From positions 620,001-684,000 of the forward strand of contig JADJAK010000001.1 in the NCBI GenBank assembly GCA_016704275.1: DNA of 64,000 nucleotides, read 5' to 3'. Within the stretch, counting starts at the first letter, position 1. The number at the start of each line of letters is the position of its first letter. Shown piece by piece: positions 26,462 through 35,500 of this stretch. The stretch is from Gemmatimonadota bacterium. Its GTDB lineage: Bacteria; Gemmatimonadota; Gemmatimonadetes; Gemmatimonadales; GWC2-71-9. The notes below the pieces were generated by a model, which worked only from the letters and a program-made list of their open reading frames with translations, made no database searches and was not told the DNA's origin. Made by a program: the position numbers and the translations under genes.

Positions 26462-27182
26462 GTTCGCCGGTCAGCCGCAGGAAGAGTTCCTCCATCCCGG
26501 CGCCGTCGGAGGCGGCCTCCCGCCGAAGCTCCTCGACCGTCCCGCACGCCACCAGCTTGCCCGCCGAGATGATCCCGACCCGATCGCAGAGCCCTTCGAT
26601 GATCTCCATCGTGTGCGTGCTCATGAGCACGGTGCCGCCCAGGTCGGTGTAGCGGCGGAAGAGCGTCTTCAGCAGCTTCGCGCTCTTCGGGTCGAGGCCG
26701 ATCATCGGCTCGTCGACCACGATGACCTCGGGACGGTGCACCAGCGCGCTGGCGATGATCAGCTTCTGTCGCATCCCGTGGCTGTACGACTCGGTCAGTT
26801 CGTGCTTCCACGGGGTCAGGTCGAAGATGCCCAGGAGCTCGTCGATCCGTCCCTCGAGCTCGGCGCCATCCTGGCCGAAGAGCGCGGCCGTGAAGCGAAG
26901 GAACTCCGCGCCGGTCAACTTGTCGTAGACGAACGGTCGATCCGGGATGAAGCCGAGCTTCGCCTTGGCCCGCATCGGGTGGCGGAGGATGTCCTCGCCG
27001 CCCACCTCGATGGTGCCGCCGGTCGGCGCCAGGATGCCCGCGATCATTCGCATCGTCGTCGTCTTGCCCGCGCCGTTCGGGCCCAGGAGGCCGAAGAGCT
27101 CGCCGCGCTCGATGTCGAGATCGATGCCGCGCACGGCCTCGAAGCTGCCGTAGCGCTTGGTCACGCCGCGCAGACGAATCAC
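26427..27182 (-). CDS. ABC transporter ATP-binding protein
   Basis: A 251-residue ATPase that powers the adjacent exporter. Walker A GPNGAGKTT near residue 35, Q-loop replaced by GFIPDRPFVYDKLT, signature ESYSHGMRQKLIIA, Walker B EVIVVDEPMIGLD and the switch His in MSTHTME. The YSHGM signature (instead of SGGQ) and IPDRPF are typical of the ABC-2 exporter ATPases of the same class. GGAGG precedes GTG 27182, which overlaps the stop of the transglutaminase-like gene. Confidence 0.92.
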   Translation of the reverse strand: MIRLRGVTKRYGSFEAVRGIDLDIERGELFGLLGPNGAGKTTTMRMIAGILAPTGGTIEVGGEDILRHPMRAKAKLGFIPDRPFVYDKLTGAEFLRFTAALFGQDGAELEGRIDELLGIFDLTPWKHELTESYSHGMRQKLIIASALVHRPEVIVVDEPMIGLDPKSAKLLKTLFRRYTDLGGTVLMSTHTMEIIEGLCDRVGIISAGKLVACGTVEELRREAASDGAGMEELFLRLTGEHVDHDLDALLT

Positions 27183-27976
27183 GGAACCTCCTGGGAGTCG
27201 GGAACCACGGTGATGCGAAGCTGGAGCACACGGATCAGCAGCTGCCACGGCTCCGTCGACCCGCTGCTGCCCAGGCGGATGAGCGAGGAGCCGGCGTGGC
27301 GGCGCCCGAACGCCGGATCGACGGCGGTCCAGCTGCCCTGGTCGCGAACCTCGGCCCAGGCATGCGAGGCGAAGCCGTCCGCGTCGGGCCGGAATCCGAT
27401 CGCGAGTCGGGCCTCGAGTCCGGCAGCCGTGGCCGCGGCCACGAAGAGCCGTGCCATCCCCTCGGCCTGCGCACGGCGGGTCGCGAGGGCGGCACCAGCG
27501 TCCACGGCGGCGGTCGTCGAGGTGTCCAGAGTGACGCGCGCGGTAATCGCCGCCACGAGCCGACCGATGCGCAGTTCGCGATCCACCAGCGGCGTGGGGC
27601 CCAGCGCTCGGGAGACGAAGTCGCGGACCGCCGGCAGCGAGTCGAGGGCGAGCGGATCGCGCGGCAGCACCTCGCCGCGCGTGCCGACCGGGGCGGTCCA
27701 TTCGGTCATGACCGAGAGGGTGTCGCCGGTGAGCTGCTGGCGGCCACTCGAGAGCGGCAGGAGCAACGCGGGGTCGAGCCGCCGGCCATCGCGCCGCGAC
27801 AGGACGTAGCGCCTCGGTGCCGCTCCTGTGTCGGGTGCCGCCAACCGGGAGACCCGCGGGAGGAGCGCCTGCAGGCGAACGGCTCGCGACGCACTGCGAT
27901 TGCGCAAGGCACTCGCCGCCAGATCGAAGTCGGTGCGGCGCCACGAGAGCCCGAAGGCGGTCTCAATTCCCGCCAC
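27179..27976 (-). CDS. transglutaminase-like protein lacking the catalytic Cys
   Basis: A 265-residue protein. Its C-terminal half follows the transglutaminase/protease-like domain: AEGMARLFVAAATAAGLEARLAIGF, then SHAWAEV with the catalytic His and DPAFG with the Asp. The catalytic Cys expected before AEGMA (family pattern GxCEGxA) is replaced: the sequence is RRAQAEGMA. It is therefore probably a non-catalytic binding version. GTG 27976 overlaps the upstream gene by 14 bases, and the stop overlaps the ABC ATPase start (GTGA). Confidence 0.65.
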   Translation of the reverse strand: MAGIETAFGLSWRRTDFDLAASALRNRSASRAVRLQALLPRVSRLAAPDTGAAPRRYVLSRRDGRRLDPALLLPLSSGRQQLTGDTLSVMTEWTAPVGTRGEVLPRDPLALDSLPAVRDFVSRALGPTPLVDRELRIGRLVAAITARVTLDTSTTAAVDAGAALATRRAQAEGMARLFVAAATAAGLEARLAIGFRPDADGFASHAWAEVRDQGSWTAVDPAFGRRHAGSSLIRLGSSGSTEPWQLLIRVLQLRITVVPDSQEVP

Positions 27977-28721
27977 GGCCGCGCGTGTCGATCCACCACC
28001 GCTCGGCCGGGCCGTCGGCCCGGATGAGGACGGCGCGGACGCGCGCGGAATCTCGGTGGGCCTCCACCAGCTGGCCGGATGCGGGGTCGAGTACGGCGCT
28101 GTCCGCGAAGACGGCCATCGAGTCGCGCCCGGTCGTCATCTCGATCGGCATCAGGGAACCTGGCCAGCCGACATACCCTGGCAAGGTCCGGTGCCGTTCC
28201 GGGGCCAGGCCGCCGGTCAGTGCCAGGCGGTAGGGCAGAATGGAGGTCGTCGTCGGCGCCACCGCGATGGCCAGCCCGCCGTCGGCGGCGAGTGTCCCCT
28301 CCCGCGCCACACTGAACCGGCCGTCGCCCACCGCCGCCGCCCATGCCGACCGCACGCCCTCGCGGGCCGTCCGCGAGACGACCGAGAGCACTCCCAGCGC
28401 CGGTGAGACTTTGGTCATCCGGTACAGCGTGGCTCGCAAGACGCCAGAATCGGCCGGCGTTTCGATCGCGAACGTTTCAAGGATCTGATAGCCCGGCGAG
28501 AGGGTATCCACCGTGATACCCGCCTGCCCGATCTGGGTGTCGCCGCTATAGAGAGCGAACCAGGTCGCCCCTGGGGCCAGTCGCAGCGCCGCCTCGGTGC
28601 TGAGGACGGAGGCTTCGGTCTGGGTGAGTCGGCGCGCCCCCATCCACGCCAAGGCGCCTCCCCAGGCGACGAGGATGGCGATGGCGGCCCAGGCGCGGGG
28701 AGAGGGGCGATACAGTTGCAT
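27963..28721 (-). CDS. hypothetical membrane-anchored protein of the ABC operon
   Basis: A 252-residue protein with one N-terminal membrane helix (AWAAIAILVAWGGALAWMGA), then an extracytoplasmic domain of beta-strand character (WFALYSGDTQIGQAGITVDTL). This pattern of an N-terminal anchor and a first strand with GxxIG recurs in proteins paired with transglutaminase-like domains. No family assigned. It is first of the four-gene leftward operon with the transglutaminase-like protein, ABC ATPase and permease, and diverges from uvrA. Confidence 0.65.
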   Translation of the reverse strand: MQLYRPSPRAWAAIAILVAWGGALAWMGARRLTQTEASVLSTEAALRLAPGATWFALYSGDTQIGQAGITVDTLSPGYQILETFAIETPADSGVLRATLYRMTKVSPALGVLSVVSRTAREGVRSAWAAAVGDGRFSVAREGTLAADGGLAIAVAPTTTSILPYRLALTGGLAPERHRTLPGYVGWPGSLMPIEMTTGRDSMAVFADSAVLDPASGQLVEAHRDSARVRAVLIRADGPAERWWIDTRGRGGN

Positions 28722-28768
28722 TCGGGGAATATGGGGCAAGCCGTGGGCCACCGCCCCGGAGGCGCGCG

Positions 28769-28798
28769 TTGCTCCTCCTTCCCGTTCCACCTTATGGT
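28769..28798 (+). promoter_or_regulatory. predicted uvrA promoter giving a near-leaderless mRNA
   Basis: TTGCTC (28769-28774), 18-base spacer, TATGGT (28793-28798). The uvrA ATG is 8 bases further on, so transcription would begin at or one or two bases before the start codon. There is no Shine-Dalgarno between them, which supports the leaderless reading. No SOS box was recognised. Confidence 0.5.
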
Positions 28799-28806
28799 TC
28801 CGGGCT

Positions 28807-31659
28807 ATGGCTGAAGAGTTCCTGATCGTTCGCGGGGCACGAGAGCACAATCTGAAGAACGTCACGGTCCGCATTCCGCGGAACGCGCTGACGGTCATCA
28901 CCGGCCTGTCGGGGTCGGGGAAGTCATCGCTGGCCTTCGACACCATCTATGCCGAGGGGCAGCGTCGCTACGTCGAATCGCTGTCGGCGTACGCGCGCCA
29001 GTTCCTCGGGCTCATGGAGAAGCCGGACGTCGACGCCATCGAAGGGCTCTCGCCGGCCATCTCGATCGAGCAGAAGACCACCGGGCAGAATCCGCGCTCG
29101 ACTGTCGGCACCGTCACCGAAGTGTACGACTACATGCGGCTGCTCTGGGCGCGTGCCGGTGTGCCGCATTGTCCGAACGACGGCACCCCGATCACGCGCT
29201 CCTCGGCGGGCCAGATCGGCGACACGATTCTCGGCTGGCCCGAGGGGACGCGGATCGAAGTGCTCGGCCCCATGGTGCGTGGGCGCAAGGGCGAATTCCG
29301 CGACCTGATCGAGGACCTGCAGAAGCAGGGCTATGCGCGCGTGCGCGTCGACGGCGAGACGTACGATCTCACGGCGGTACCCACGCTCAATCGGCGGCAG
29401 AACCACGACATCGCCGTCGTCGTCGATCGGCTGGTGGTCCGCGAGAGCGATCGCTCGCGGCTGGTCGACTCGATCGAGACGGCGCTCCGCGTGGCGGATG
29501 GCGTGGTCGAAATCGTGCGACACAGCACCAAGCCGACGGCGCAGGAGTCGCGGCTCTTCAGTGAACGCTTCGCCTGCCCGACGTGCGGCCTCTCGCTGCC
29601 GGAGCTCGAGCCGCGGCAGTTCTCGTTCAATTCGCCCTTCGGCGCGTGCGCCGAGTGTCACGGCGTGGGGACCTCGCGCGTGCCGAACGCCGAACTGGTG
29701 CTCGGCGACGCCAGCATCTCGATCCTCGAGGGCGTCGTGCTCCCGTGGGGCGAACCGACCGGCTATCTCCGCAAGGTGGTGCTGCCGACGCTCGCCCGGG
29801 TCTACAAGTTCGATCTGAACAGCGCGTGGGGAGATCTCTCGGCTGCCGTCCGCAAGGTCCTGCTCGAGGGCGCGCCGGGGAAGAAGATCACCTGGGTGGC
29901 GGACGGCGGGCGCAGCAAGGAGACCGAGGGCGAGTGGGAGGGCATCCTCGCCAATGTCGGCCGCCGCTGGCGCGAGTCCTCCAGCGACTCGGTGCGGACC
30001 GACCTCGAGGGCTACATGGTGGAGCGGCCCTGCATCGTCTGCGGGGGGAAGCGACTCAAGGCGGAGTCGCTCGCCGTCCTCGTGGGTGGGCAGGGCATTG
30101 GCGACGTCGTGGCGCTTTCGGTCGACGGAGCGATCGCCTTCTTCGAAGGGATCCCCGTGGGCCGCGGCAAGGCGGGGGCCGTCGATCCCGACATCGCCGG
30201 CCCGATCCTCAAGGAAGTCATCGAGCGCCTCCGCTTCCTCGCCGACGTCGGCCTCGAGTATCTCACGCTCGGCCGTTCCGCCGGCTCCCTCTCGGGCGGC
30301 GAGGCACAGCGCATCCGGCTCGCCACGCAGATCGGCTCGCGGCTCGTCGGCGTCCTCTACATCCTCGACGAGCCGAGCATCGGGCTGCATCAGCGCGACA
30401 ACGAGCGACTGCTCGACACGCTGCGCGGCCTGCGCGACCTCGGCAACACCGTGCTGGTCGTGGAGCACGACGAGGACACCATCCGCGCGGCGGACCATGT
30501 CATCGACCTCGGGCCCCGCGCCGGTCGGTTCGGCGGCGAAGTCGTGGCCGAAGGCACCATCGAGGAGATCCTCGCGCACCCCGATTCGCTCACTGCGCGC
30601 TACCTCCGCAACGAGCTTCGCATCCCGGTGCCGGCGGTGCGGCGGCCGCGTGATCCCGCGCGACGCCTGAAGATCACCAATGCCCGCGAGAACAACCTGC
30701 GCGGGCTCACCGTCGAGATCCCGCTCGGCTGCTTCGTCTCGATCACCGGCGTCTCCGGCTCCGGCAAGTCGACGCTGGTGACCGACATCCTCTACCAGAC
30801 GCTGGCGCGCCACTTCTATCGCGCCAAGGTGTTGCCCGGCGCGCATGATCGCATCGAGGGGCTCGATCAACTCGACAAGGTGATCGACATCGACCAGTCG
30901 CCGATCGGGCGCACGCCGCGGTCGAACCCGGCGACGTACTCGGGGCTCTTCACGCCGATCCGCGAGCTCTTCACCCAGCTGCCCGAGGCGAAGATGCGCG
31001 GCTACGGCCCCGGGCGCTTCTCCTTCAACGTGAAGGGCGGTCGCTGCGAGGCGTGCCAGGGCGACGGCCTCGTCAAGATCGAGATGCACTTCCTGCCGGA
31101 CGTCTACGTCCCCTGCGAGGTCTGCAAGGGGCGGCGGTACAATCGCGAGACGCTCGAGGTCCGCTACAAGGGGAAGAGCATCGCCGACGTCCTCGAGCTC
31201 ACCGTGGCCGACGCGATGGACTTCTTCTCGGCGCAGACCCGCATCGCCGAGAAGCTCTCGCTGCTCAACGACGTGGGGCTCGGCTACCTCCATCTCGGCC
31301 AGGCGGCGACCACTCTGTCCGGCGGCGAGGCGCAGCGCGTCAAGCTGGCGACGGAACTGGCGAAGCGGGACACGGGTCGTACCCTCTATATCCTCGACGA
31401 GCCGACCACCGGCCTGCACTTCGAGGACGTGCGCCTGCTGCTCGAGGTATTGCACCGGCTGGTCGACAAGGGGAACAGCGTCGTCGTGATCGAGCACAAT
31501 CTCGACGTGATCAAGACCTCGGATTGGGTCGTCGATCTCGGCCCGGAGGGCGGTGTGCGCGGCGGGACCATCGTGGCGACCGGGACGCCCGAGGAGGTGG
31601 CACGCGTGCCGGGTTCCCACACCGGCCGCTTCCTGGCGAGGACGCTGGGCATCAGCTGA
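28807..31659 (+). CDS. uvrA: excinuclease ABC subunit A
   Basis: Damage-recognition ATPase of nucleotide excision repair. The 950-residue protein has both ABC ATPase halves: Walker A GLSGSGKSS (residues 33-41) and a second GVSGSGKST near residue 648, signatures SLSGGEAQRIRLA and TLSGGEAQRVKLA, and Walker B segments ILDEPSIGLH and ILDEPTTGLH. Two zinc modules appear as CPTCG with FGACAECHG, and CEACQGDG with CEVCKGRRYN. Length is full. The long open frame on the opposite strand is a codon-bias shadow. Confidence 0.97.
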   Translation: MAEEFLIVRGAREHNLKNVTVRIPRNALTVITGLSGSGKSSLAFDTIYAEGQRRYVESLSAYARQFLGLMEKPDVDAIEGLSPAISIEQKTTGQNPRSTVGTVTEVYDYMRLLWARAGVPHCPNDGTPITRSSAGQIGDTILGWPEGTRIEVLGPMVRGRKGEFRDLIEDLQKQGYARVRVDGETYDLTAVPTLNRRQNHDIAVVVDRLVVRESDRSRLVDSIETALRVADGVVEIVRHSTKPTAQESRLFSERFACPTCGLSLPELEPRQFSFNSPFGACAECHGVGTSRVPNAELVLGDASISILEGVVLPWGEPTGYLRKVVLPTLARVYKFDLNSAWGDLSAAVRKVLLEGAPGKKITWVADGGRSKETEGEWEGILANVGRRWRESSSDSVRTDLEGYMVERPCIVCGGKRLKAESLAVLVGGQGIGDVVALSVDGAIAFFEGIPVGRGKAGAVDPDIAGPILKEVIERLRFLADVGLEYLTLGRSAGSLSGGEAQRIRLATQIGSRLVGVLYILDEPSIGLHQRDNERLLDTLRGLRDLGNTVLVVEHDEDTIRAADHVIDLGPRAGRFGGEVVAEGTIEEILAHPDSLTARYLRNELRIPVPAVRRPRDPARRLKITNARENNLRGLTVEIPLGCFVSITGVSGSGKSTLVTDILYQTLARHFYRAKVLPGAHDRIEGLDQLDKVIDIDQSPIGRTPRSNPATYSGLFTPIRELFTQLPEAKMRGYGPGRFSFNVKGGRCEACQGDGLVKIEMHFLPDVYVPCEVCKGRRYNRETLEVRYKGKSIADVLELTVADAMDFFSAQTRIAEKLSLLNDVGLGYLHLGQAATTLSGGEAQRVKLATELAKRDTGRTLYILDEPTTGLHFEDVRLLLEVLHRLVDKGNSVVVIEHNLDVIKTSDWVVDLGPEGGVRGGTIVATGTPEEVARVPGSHTGRFLARTLGIS

Positions 31660-31750
31660 GCCGGACCGAACACCCTGCGAAACCCCCGCGACGCGCTCTC
31701 CGTTCAGGGGGCACGCGGGCGATGCGACCCTTCTCTCCCCTGGAGCGGCC

Positions 31751-33586
31751 GTGACCGAGTTGACGCTTGACGAGCTTCGCCCACGGTTCGCCGCCCAGTA
31801 CGCGCTCGAGCGCGAGCTCGGGCGGGGCGGCATGGGCATCGTCTTTCTCGCCCGCGAGCTGTCGCTCGACCGGATGGTCGCGATCAAGCTGCTGCCGCCG
31901 CAGCTCGCCAAGGACCCCGCCATCCGCGAGCGCTTCCTCCGGGAGGCACGGACGGCCGCCCAGCTCTCTCATCCCAACATCGTCCCGATCTATCGTGCCG
32001 ACACCGCCGACGAGCTGGTGTACTTCGCCATGGGATTTGTCGACGGCGAGACCCTCGCCGAGCGCCTCGCCGCGCGCGGGCCGCTGCCGCCCGCCGAGGC
32101 GGTGCGCGTCCTGCGCGAGGCGGCCTGGGCGCTCGCCTACGCGCACGCGCGCGGCGTGGTCCATCGCGATGTGAAGCCGGAGAACATCATGCTGGAGCGG
32201 GGCACCGGGCGGGTCACGGTGACCGACTTCGGCATCGCACGGGACGTGCGGGCGTCCGCGCTCACGGCGGACGGCATGGTGATGGGGTCGGTGCACTACA
32301 TGAGCCCCGAGCAGGTGGCCGGCACCGAAATCGATGGACGCAGCGATCTGTACGCGCTTGGTGTCGTCGCCTTCCAGCTCCTGAGTGGCCGGCTGCCGTT
32401 CGACGCGCCGCAGGCCTCGGCTGTGCTGCTGATGCAGGCGACCCGCGCGGCGCCGGCGCTGTCGGAGATGGCGCCCGGCGTGCCGGGCCCGCTCGCGCTC
32501 GTCGTCGATCGCTGCCTGCGGAAGGACCCGGCCGAGCGTTACGCCACCGGTGAGGCGCTCGCCGAGGCGCTGACCCAGGCGCTCCAGCAGGCGCAGAGCG
32601 GGCCCAGCGCGGTGCCCGACGAGGTCCTGACCGAGGAGGCCGCGAAGTCGATCTGGTTGCGCGCCGCGCAGTTGCAGGCCGATGCCGCACGCCGCGTCCA
32701 GGCCCGCTCGGCACAGGCCGAGGCCTTCGCGACCGGCGTGCAGTCCTCCGCGCCGACCAGCGGCTATCGGCGGGTGGACGTCGAGGCCGCCGCGGTCGAG
32801 GCCGGGATCGGCTCCGAGTTCGTCCAGTTGGCCCTCGCCGAGTTGCCGGGGGACGCCGCGGGGAGTGCGCTTCCGATCGTGGCCAGCGAGGGGCGCGACC
32901 GCTTCGCGACCTTCATCGTCGGGACGAGCGATCGTTCGATGCAGGTCACCAGCACCATGCACGCGACCCCGGTGCAGACGCTCGAGGCAATCGGCAAGAT
33001 CTTTCCGGCGCATCCCTGGGAGCTGCTCTTCCGCGACACGGTCGGTGGGCATCCGCTCGATGGCGGGGTGCTGACATTCGGCGTGCGCGCGCTCTCGTCA
33101 GGCGATTATGTCGGCGGAACCCGCCTCTCCATGTTGCGCTACTATCTCTCCGTCATCGACGCCTACCAATTGCGCGTGACGCTGCATGCGCATCCAACGG
33201 ACCCGCGGCGCTGCGAAGTCACCATCACGACTGACCTGCGAAGCGGCGTCGCCAAGAATGCCAAGGTGGGGTTCTGGCTCGGCGCAGGCCTTGGCGGCGG
33301 GGGCGGCGCGGTCGGGGTCGGCCTGGCCGCGGCCAAGGGCGCGTTCCTGCTGGCGGCGCCGATCGGGCTCGCGGCGTTTGCCGTCATCGGGGGTGCCATG
33401 GTCGGGCTGTATCGCGTCTCCTTCCGATACGGACTCAATCGGGCGCGGAAGGAACTGGAGGCGATGCTCGAGGCCGTCCAGGGCTCCATCCGGTCGCAGG
33501 ATATCTTCGGGGCGCCGCGGCCGGCAACACCGCAGTTGCCCCGCGCGGGCGACGGAGGCCCATCGGGTGATCCGCGCGGCGCCTGA
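31751..33586 (+). CDS. membrane-anchored serine/threonine protein kinase
   Basis: A PknB-type kinase of 611 residues. The kinase domain occupies residues 17-270: GRGGMG loop (25-30), AIK with Lys46, HRDVKPEN with Asp140, DFG (159-161) and APE-like MSPEQ. A linker rich in Ala and Gln follows, then a beta-rich region (VTSTMHATPVQTLEAIGKIF) of unrecognised fold. Near residues 504-560 there are two hydrophobic segments (GFWLGAGLGGGGGAVGVGLAAA and LAAPIGLAAFAVIGGAM) and a short cytoplasmic tail. No PASTA domains. GTG 31751 has TGGAG upstream. The same-strand neighbours do not reveal its substrate. Confidence 0.88.
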   Translation: MTELTLDELRPRFAAQYALERELGRGGMGIVFLARELSLDRMVAIKLLPPQLAKDPAIRERFLREARTAAQLSHPNIVPIYRADTADELVYFAMGFVDGETLAERLAARGPLPPAEAVRVLREAAWALAYAHARGVVHRDVKPENIMLERGTGRVTVTDFGIARDVRASALTADGMVMGSVHYMSPEQVAGTEIDGRSDLYALGVVAFQLLSGRLPFDAPQASAVLLMQATRAAPALSEMAPGVPGPLALVVDRCLRKDPAERYATGEALAEALTQALQQAQSGPSAVPDEVLTEEAAKSIWLRAAQLQADAARRVQARSAQAEAFATGVQSSAPTSGYRRVDVEAAAVEAGIGSEFVQLALAELPGDAAGSALPIVASEGRDRFATFIVGTSDRSMQVTSTMHATPVQTLEAIGKIFPAHPWELLFRDTVGGHPLDGGVLTFGVRALSSGDYVGGTRLSMLRYYLSVIDAYQLRVTLHAHPTDPRRCEVTITTDLRSGVAKNAKVGFWLGAGLGGGGGAVGVGLAAAKGAFLLAAPIGLAAFAVIGGAMVGLYRVSFRYGLNRARKELEAMLEAVQGSIRSQDIFGAPRPATPQLPRAGDGGPSGDPRGA

Positions 33587-33642
33587 CCCGATCGGTCGCG
33601 TCCGGCGCTAGATTCCGGGAACCCGCCTTCACGGAGGCAGTC

Positions 33643-33858
33643 ATGGATATCGACGCGATTATCGAGGTGTTGCGCTGGGCCAATGGGCAGGGTCTGTCCG
33701 TCCGCCTCGTGCTGCGTGACGAGCGTGAGGTGCACGGTGTGCCGACGAGTGTCGACCTGCATCCCACCGCCCACGAGGTCTTTCTGCGCCCCGAGCACAA
33801 TGACGACACCGAGATCGGCATTTCCCTCGGTGACATTCTCTCTGCCGAGTTGGTCTGA
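33643..33858 (+). CDS. hypothetical 71-residue protein
   Basis: A small soluble acidic protein (MDIDAIIEVLRWANGQGLSV, then an RDEREVHGVPTSVDLH strand and a C-terminal GISLGDILSAELV). The short strand-rich layout is like an SH3/Sm-type beta barrel, but no family is recognised. CGGAGG lies 7 bases before ATG 33643. TAGATT about 27 bases upstream may be a -10. It precedes the serine dehydratase genes by 5 bases and is probably in their transcript. Confidence 0.65.
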   Translation: MDIDAIIEVLRWANGQGLSVRLVLRDEREVHGVPTSVDLHPTAHEVFLRPEHNDDTEIGISLGDILSAELV

Positions 33859-33863
33859 ACTGC

Positions 33864-34529
33864 ATGGTCTCACTGCTCGACATCATCGGTCCCGTCATGG
33901 TCGGTCCCTCGTCGTCGCACACGGCGGGGGCCTGCCGCATCGGCCTGATCGCCCGTGCGCTCGTCGGCGGCACGCCCGACCAAGCGCTGGTTGAACTGCA
34001 TGGCTCGTTTGCCCGCACCGGGGTCGGACATGGCACTGATCGCGCCATCGCCGGCGGCCTGTTGGGCTACCAGCCCGATGACGAGCGGTTGCGCGAATCT
34101 CTCGACGCCGCCAAAGCCGTGGGGCTCATCGTCGAGTTCAAGAACACCACGCTCCGCGGCGACCATCATCCCAACACCACCCGCATCCATGTCACCCGCG
34201 GCGAGCGCTCGGCCGTCCTGACCGGTTCGTCGCTCGGCGCCGGCCGCATCATGATCACCGCGATCGACGGCTTTCCCGTCGAGGTGTCCGGCGCCTATAC
34301 GACGCTCGTGGCCGTGGCGAAGGACGTGCCGGGCAGCGTTGCCAGCGTCGCCAACGCGCTGGCTGAGGACGCCGTGAACGTGGCGACGATGCGCGTCTTC
34401 CGCCGCCAGCGCGGTGGCGATGCCATTCACATCTACGAACTCGACCACGCCCCCTCCGCCCAGGCGTTGGCCAGGATTCAGGCGCTCACGGCGCTGAAGA
34501 CCGTGCGCATCATCGAGCGGGTGGCCTGA
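33864..34529 (+). CDS. sdaAB: L-serine dehydratase, beta chain with ACT domain
   Basis: Small chain of the iron-sulfur L-serine dehydratase, which deaminates serine to pyruvate. The 221-residue product contains GPSSSHTAGACRIG near residue 14, the conserved substrate-binding loop, and GSFARTGVGHGTD shortly after. A C-terminal ACT domain (YTTLVAVAKDVPGSVASVANAL) offers an amino-acid sensing site. It overlaps the alpha-chain gene by one base (TGATG). Confidence 0.93.
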   Translation: MVSLLDIIGPVMVGPSSSHTAGACRIGLIARALVGGTPDQALVELHGSFARTGVGHGTDRAIAGGLLGYQPDDERLRESLDAAKAVGLIVEFKNTTLRGDHHPNTTRIHVTRGERSAVLTGSSLGAGRIMITAIDGFPVEVSGAYTTLVAVAKDVPGSVASVANALAEDAVNVATMRVFRRQRGGDAIHIYELDHAPSAQALARIQALTALKTVRIIERVA

Positions 34530-35419
34530 TGTACGACGTGTTGCTGGAGGCGGTCGACGCCGCCGAACAACAGGGGATTTCGCTCGGCGAACTCGCCCTC
34601 CGCACCGAAGCGGAAACCGGGCTGCGGACACGCGAGGAAGTCGAGGCCGGGCTGCGCCGTGCATTGCATGTGATGCAGCACGCCGTGGAACGCGGCCTGG
34701 TCGGCGACCTCCACTCGGTCAGCGGACTCGTCGGCGGCGATGCCCACCGCCTCGCCAACGCGCGGGGCCCGCTCGCCAACACGATCTTCACCGACGCCCT
34801 GGCGGCCGCGCTCGCGGTGCAGGAAGTCAACGCGGCGATGGGCGTCATCGTGGCCGCGCCGACCGCCGGCGGGGCCGGGGTGCTGCCGGGGACGTTGCTG
34901 GGAATCGCGCGCCGCCATCCGGTCTCCGAGGAGGCGATGGTCCGTGCGCTCGCCACGGCCGGGTTGATCGGGGCGGTGGTTGCCGTGCGGGCGTCGCTCA
35001 GTGGCGCCGAGGGAGGGTGTCAGGCCGAGACGGGCGCCGCCGCCGGGATGGCTGCAGGCGCGGGCGTCGAGTTGCTCGGCGGTACCCCCAGGCAGGCGAT
35101 GCACGCCGTCGCCCTCACGATGCAGGGGACCCTCGGCCTGGTCTGTGATCCACTCGGCGGACTGGTCGAAGTCCCCTGCGTCTACCGGAACGCCACGGGC
35201 GCCGCGATGGCCCTGGCCGGGATCGAAATGGCCCTCGCCGGCGTCGAGTTCCCGATCCCGGTGGATGAGGTCATCGACACCATGGGGCAGATTGGCCGTG
35301 AAATGGACGTGCGGTACCGCGAGACGGCCGGCGGCGGCTTGGCGGCGACGCCGACCGGGAGGCGCCTGGCCAAGGCGCGGCTGGTGCAGCTCAAGCCAAA
35401 GAAAGGCTCGACCAGCTGA
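34529..35419 (+). CDS. sdaAA: L-serine dehydratase, alpha chain
   Basis: Large chain carrying the [4Fe-4S] cluster of L-serine dehydratase. The 296-residue protein shows the alpha-chain motifs: SGLVGGDAHRL near residue 65, IVAAPTAGGAGVLPG near residue 108, GAEGGCQAETGAAAGMAA near residue 158, and LVCDPLGGLVEVPCVYRN near residue 208. These hold the three cluster cysteines. Normal length for the split type. Followed by a GC-rich hairpin. Confidence 0.95.
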   Translation: MYDVLLEAVDAAEQQGISLGELALRTEAETGLRTREEVEAGLRRALHVMQHAVERGLVGDLHSVSGLVGGDAHRLANARGPLANTIFTDALAAALAVQEVNAAMGVIVAAPTAGGAGVLPGTLLGIARRHPVSEEAMVRALATAGLIGAVVAVRASLSGAEGGCQAETGAAAGMAAGAGVELLGGTPRQAMHAVALTMQGTLGLVCDPLGGLVEVPCVYRNATGAAMALAGIEMALAGVEFPIPVDEVIDTMGQIGREMDVRYRETAGGGLAATPTGRRLAKARLVQLKPKKGSTS

Positions 35420-35454
35420 CCGGGGTGGCTGTTTCCGGCTGAAACATTCCCGCA

Positions 35455-35480
35455 CGCCCCCCCGTACAAGGGGGCGTTCC
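35455..35480 (+). terminator. hairpin after serine dehydratase
   Basis: CGCCCCC (starting 35455) and GGGGGCG (35470-35476) form a 7-bp GC stem over an 8-base loop, followed by TTCCCTTTCTC. It separates sdaAA from the phage-shock-like cluster and could be a terminator with a weak tail, or a leader hairpin of that cluster. Confidence 0.5.
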
Positions 35481-35500
35481 CTTTCTCGATGAGGCTGGCC

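Noticed and set aside
28924..31923. Long (about 1000-codon) minus-strand frame opposite uvrA, and similar long frames opposite gyrB, ligA and the GWxTD genes
   Set aside because: They lack family motifs, lie antisense to clear genes and are explained by GC-rich codon bias.
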